Origin: MADRE3 sp963718195
GTDB lineage: Bacteria > Desulfobacterota > Desulfobulbia > Desulfobulbales > Desulfocapsaceae
NCBI GenBank assembly: GCA_963718195.1
Contig: CAVQYQ010000004.1
Location: 186,001-250,000 of the forward strand
Direction: 5' to 3'
DNA: 64,000 bases
Under the pieces are notes generated by a model. That model saw nothing but the letters and a program-made list of their open reading frames with translations, had not been told where the DNA came from and made no database searches. This document shows positions 63,699 to 64,000 of this stretch, piece by piece. Numbering within the stretch: the stretch's first letter is position 1; each line of letters begins with the position of its first letter. Both the position numbers and the translations under genes were made by a program.

Positions 63699-64000
63699 TC
63701 ACTCTTTATCTTTCTGCTCGCTCCCAAACGATTGGGTTAACCTGTCGAGGACGATGGCCAGCAGGACGATTCCCAATCCCCCTATAGCGGCAAGTCCCAT
63801 ATCCAAACGACCTATTCCGCGAAGAACCATCTGTCCGAGGCCGCCTACTGCAATCATCGAGGCAATTACAACCATTGATAACGCCAGCATAAGTGTCTGG
63901 TTAATACCAGCCATAATCGTCGGCATAGCCAGAGGTAATTTTATCTTAAACAACTGTTGACTGCGATTGGCCCCGAAAGCCTCACCGGCCTCAACGAGAT
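63699..64000 (-). CDS. ABC transporter permease (ProW-like), C-terminal part cut by window edge
   Basis: The reading frame is open to the window end and reads LVEAGEAFGANRSQQLFKIK, then LPLAMPTIMAGINQTLMLAL. This is the EAA-type cytoplasmic loop that docks on the ATPase, followed by membrane helices and a short charged tail. This is the standard end of a glycine betaine/proline permease. The gene ends 76 bases before the ProX start, in the order permease then binding protein. Confidence 0.88.
   Translation of the reverse strand, partial: LVEAGEAFGANRSQQLFKIKLPLAMPTIMAGINQTLMLALSMVVIASMIAVGGLGQMVLRGIGRLDMGLAAIGGLGIVLLAIVLDRLTQSFGSEQKDKE

Overview
This window comes from the chromosome of a Gram-negative, rod-shaped sulfate reducer, most likely a member of the Desulfobulbales (Desulfobacterota). 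The marker is the dissimilatory sulfate-reduction block aprBA-qmoABC on the minus strand. The lineage call is inference from gene content and protein style, not from a search.

Layout. Positions 1-20.2 kb hold one long minus-strand translation/transcription block. Read in transcription order it is tRNA-Thr(TGT), tRNA-Tyr(GTA), tRNA-Gly(TCC), tRNA-Thr(GGT), tufB, rpmG, tRNA-Trp(CCA), secE, nusG, rplK, rplA, rplJ, rplL, rpoB, rpoC, rpsL, rpsG, fusA, tufA, rpsJ, rplC, rplD and rplW, which is cut by the window edge. It has clear sigma70-type promoters ahead of the tRNA cluster and ahead of rpsL, and an L10 autoregulatory leader ahead of rplJ. The two tuf genes are almost identical. From 20.3 to 28.2 kb lie aprB, aprA, qmoA, qmoB and qmoC: APS reductase and its quinone-interacting membrane complex. 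Strong terminators follow aprA and qmoC, and a consensus promoter lies far upstream of aprB.

From 28.2 to 37.4 kb come ftsK, nusB, a riboflavin/FAD set (ribH, ribBA, ribE, ribF) and three repeat-protein genes (two TPR, one zinc-ribbon plus HEAT-like). From 37.4 to 44.3 kb is a mixed region: tRNA-Leu, a PilZ gene without a normal start codon, a decayed PEP-CTERM gene, a small membrane protein, a rhomboid protease, hflK-hflC and an uncharacterised cysteine-rich protein. From 44.3 to 55.6 kb are gltA, polA, a universal stress protein, a TAXI-type TRAP transporter whose permease gene is frameshifted, a candidate SRP RNA, a ribosome-hibernation/cold-shock fusion gene and hemH. From 55.6 to 61.2 kb lies the rod-shape operon mreB-mreC-mreD-mrdA-rodA, with mrdA interrupted by one extra base. 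The end holds tRNA-Ala(GGC), a MarR regulator and part of a glycine-betaine-type ABC transporter.

The most unusual signal is a pair of short non-coding palindromic elements, 143 and 140 bp long, in opposite orientation 30 kb apart (31735-31877 and 62375-62514). They share about 15-bp terminal inverted repeats, and each is flanked by its own 4-bp target duplication (CTCT and AATC). They behave like a miniature inverted-repeat transposable element. One copy sits inside the riboflavin operon. No CRISPR array, prophage, integrase or rRNA gene was seen. I did not find an obviously new multi-gene system.
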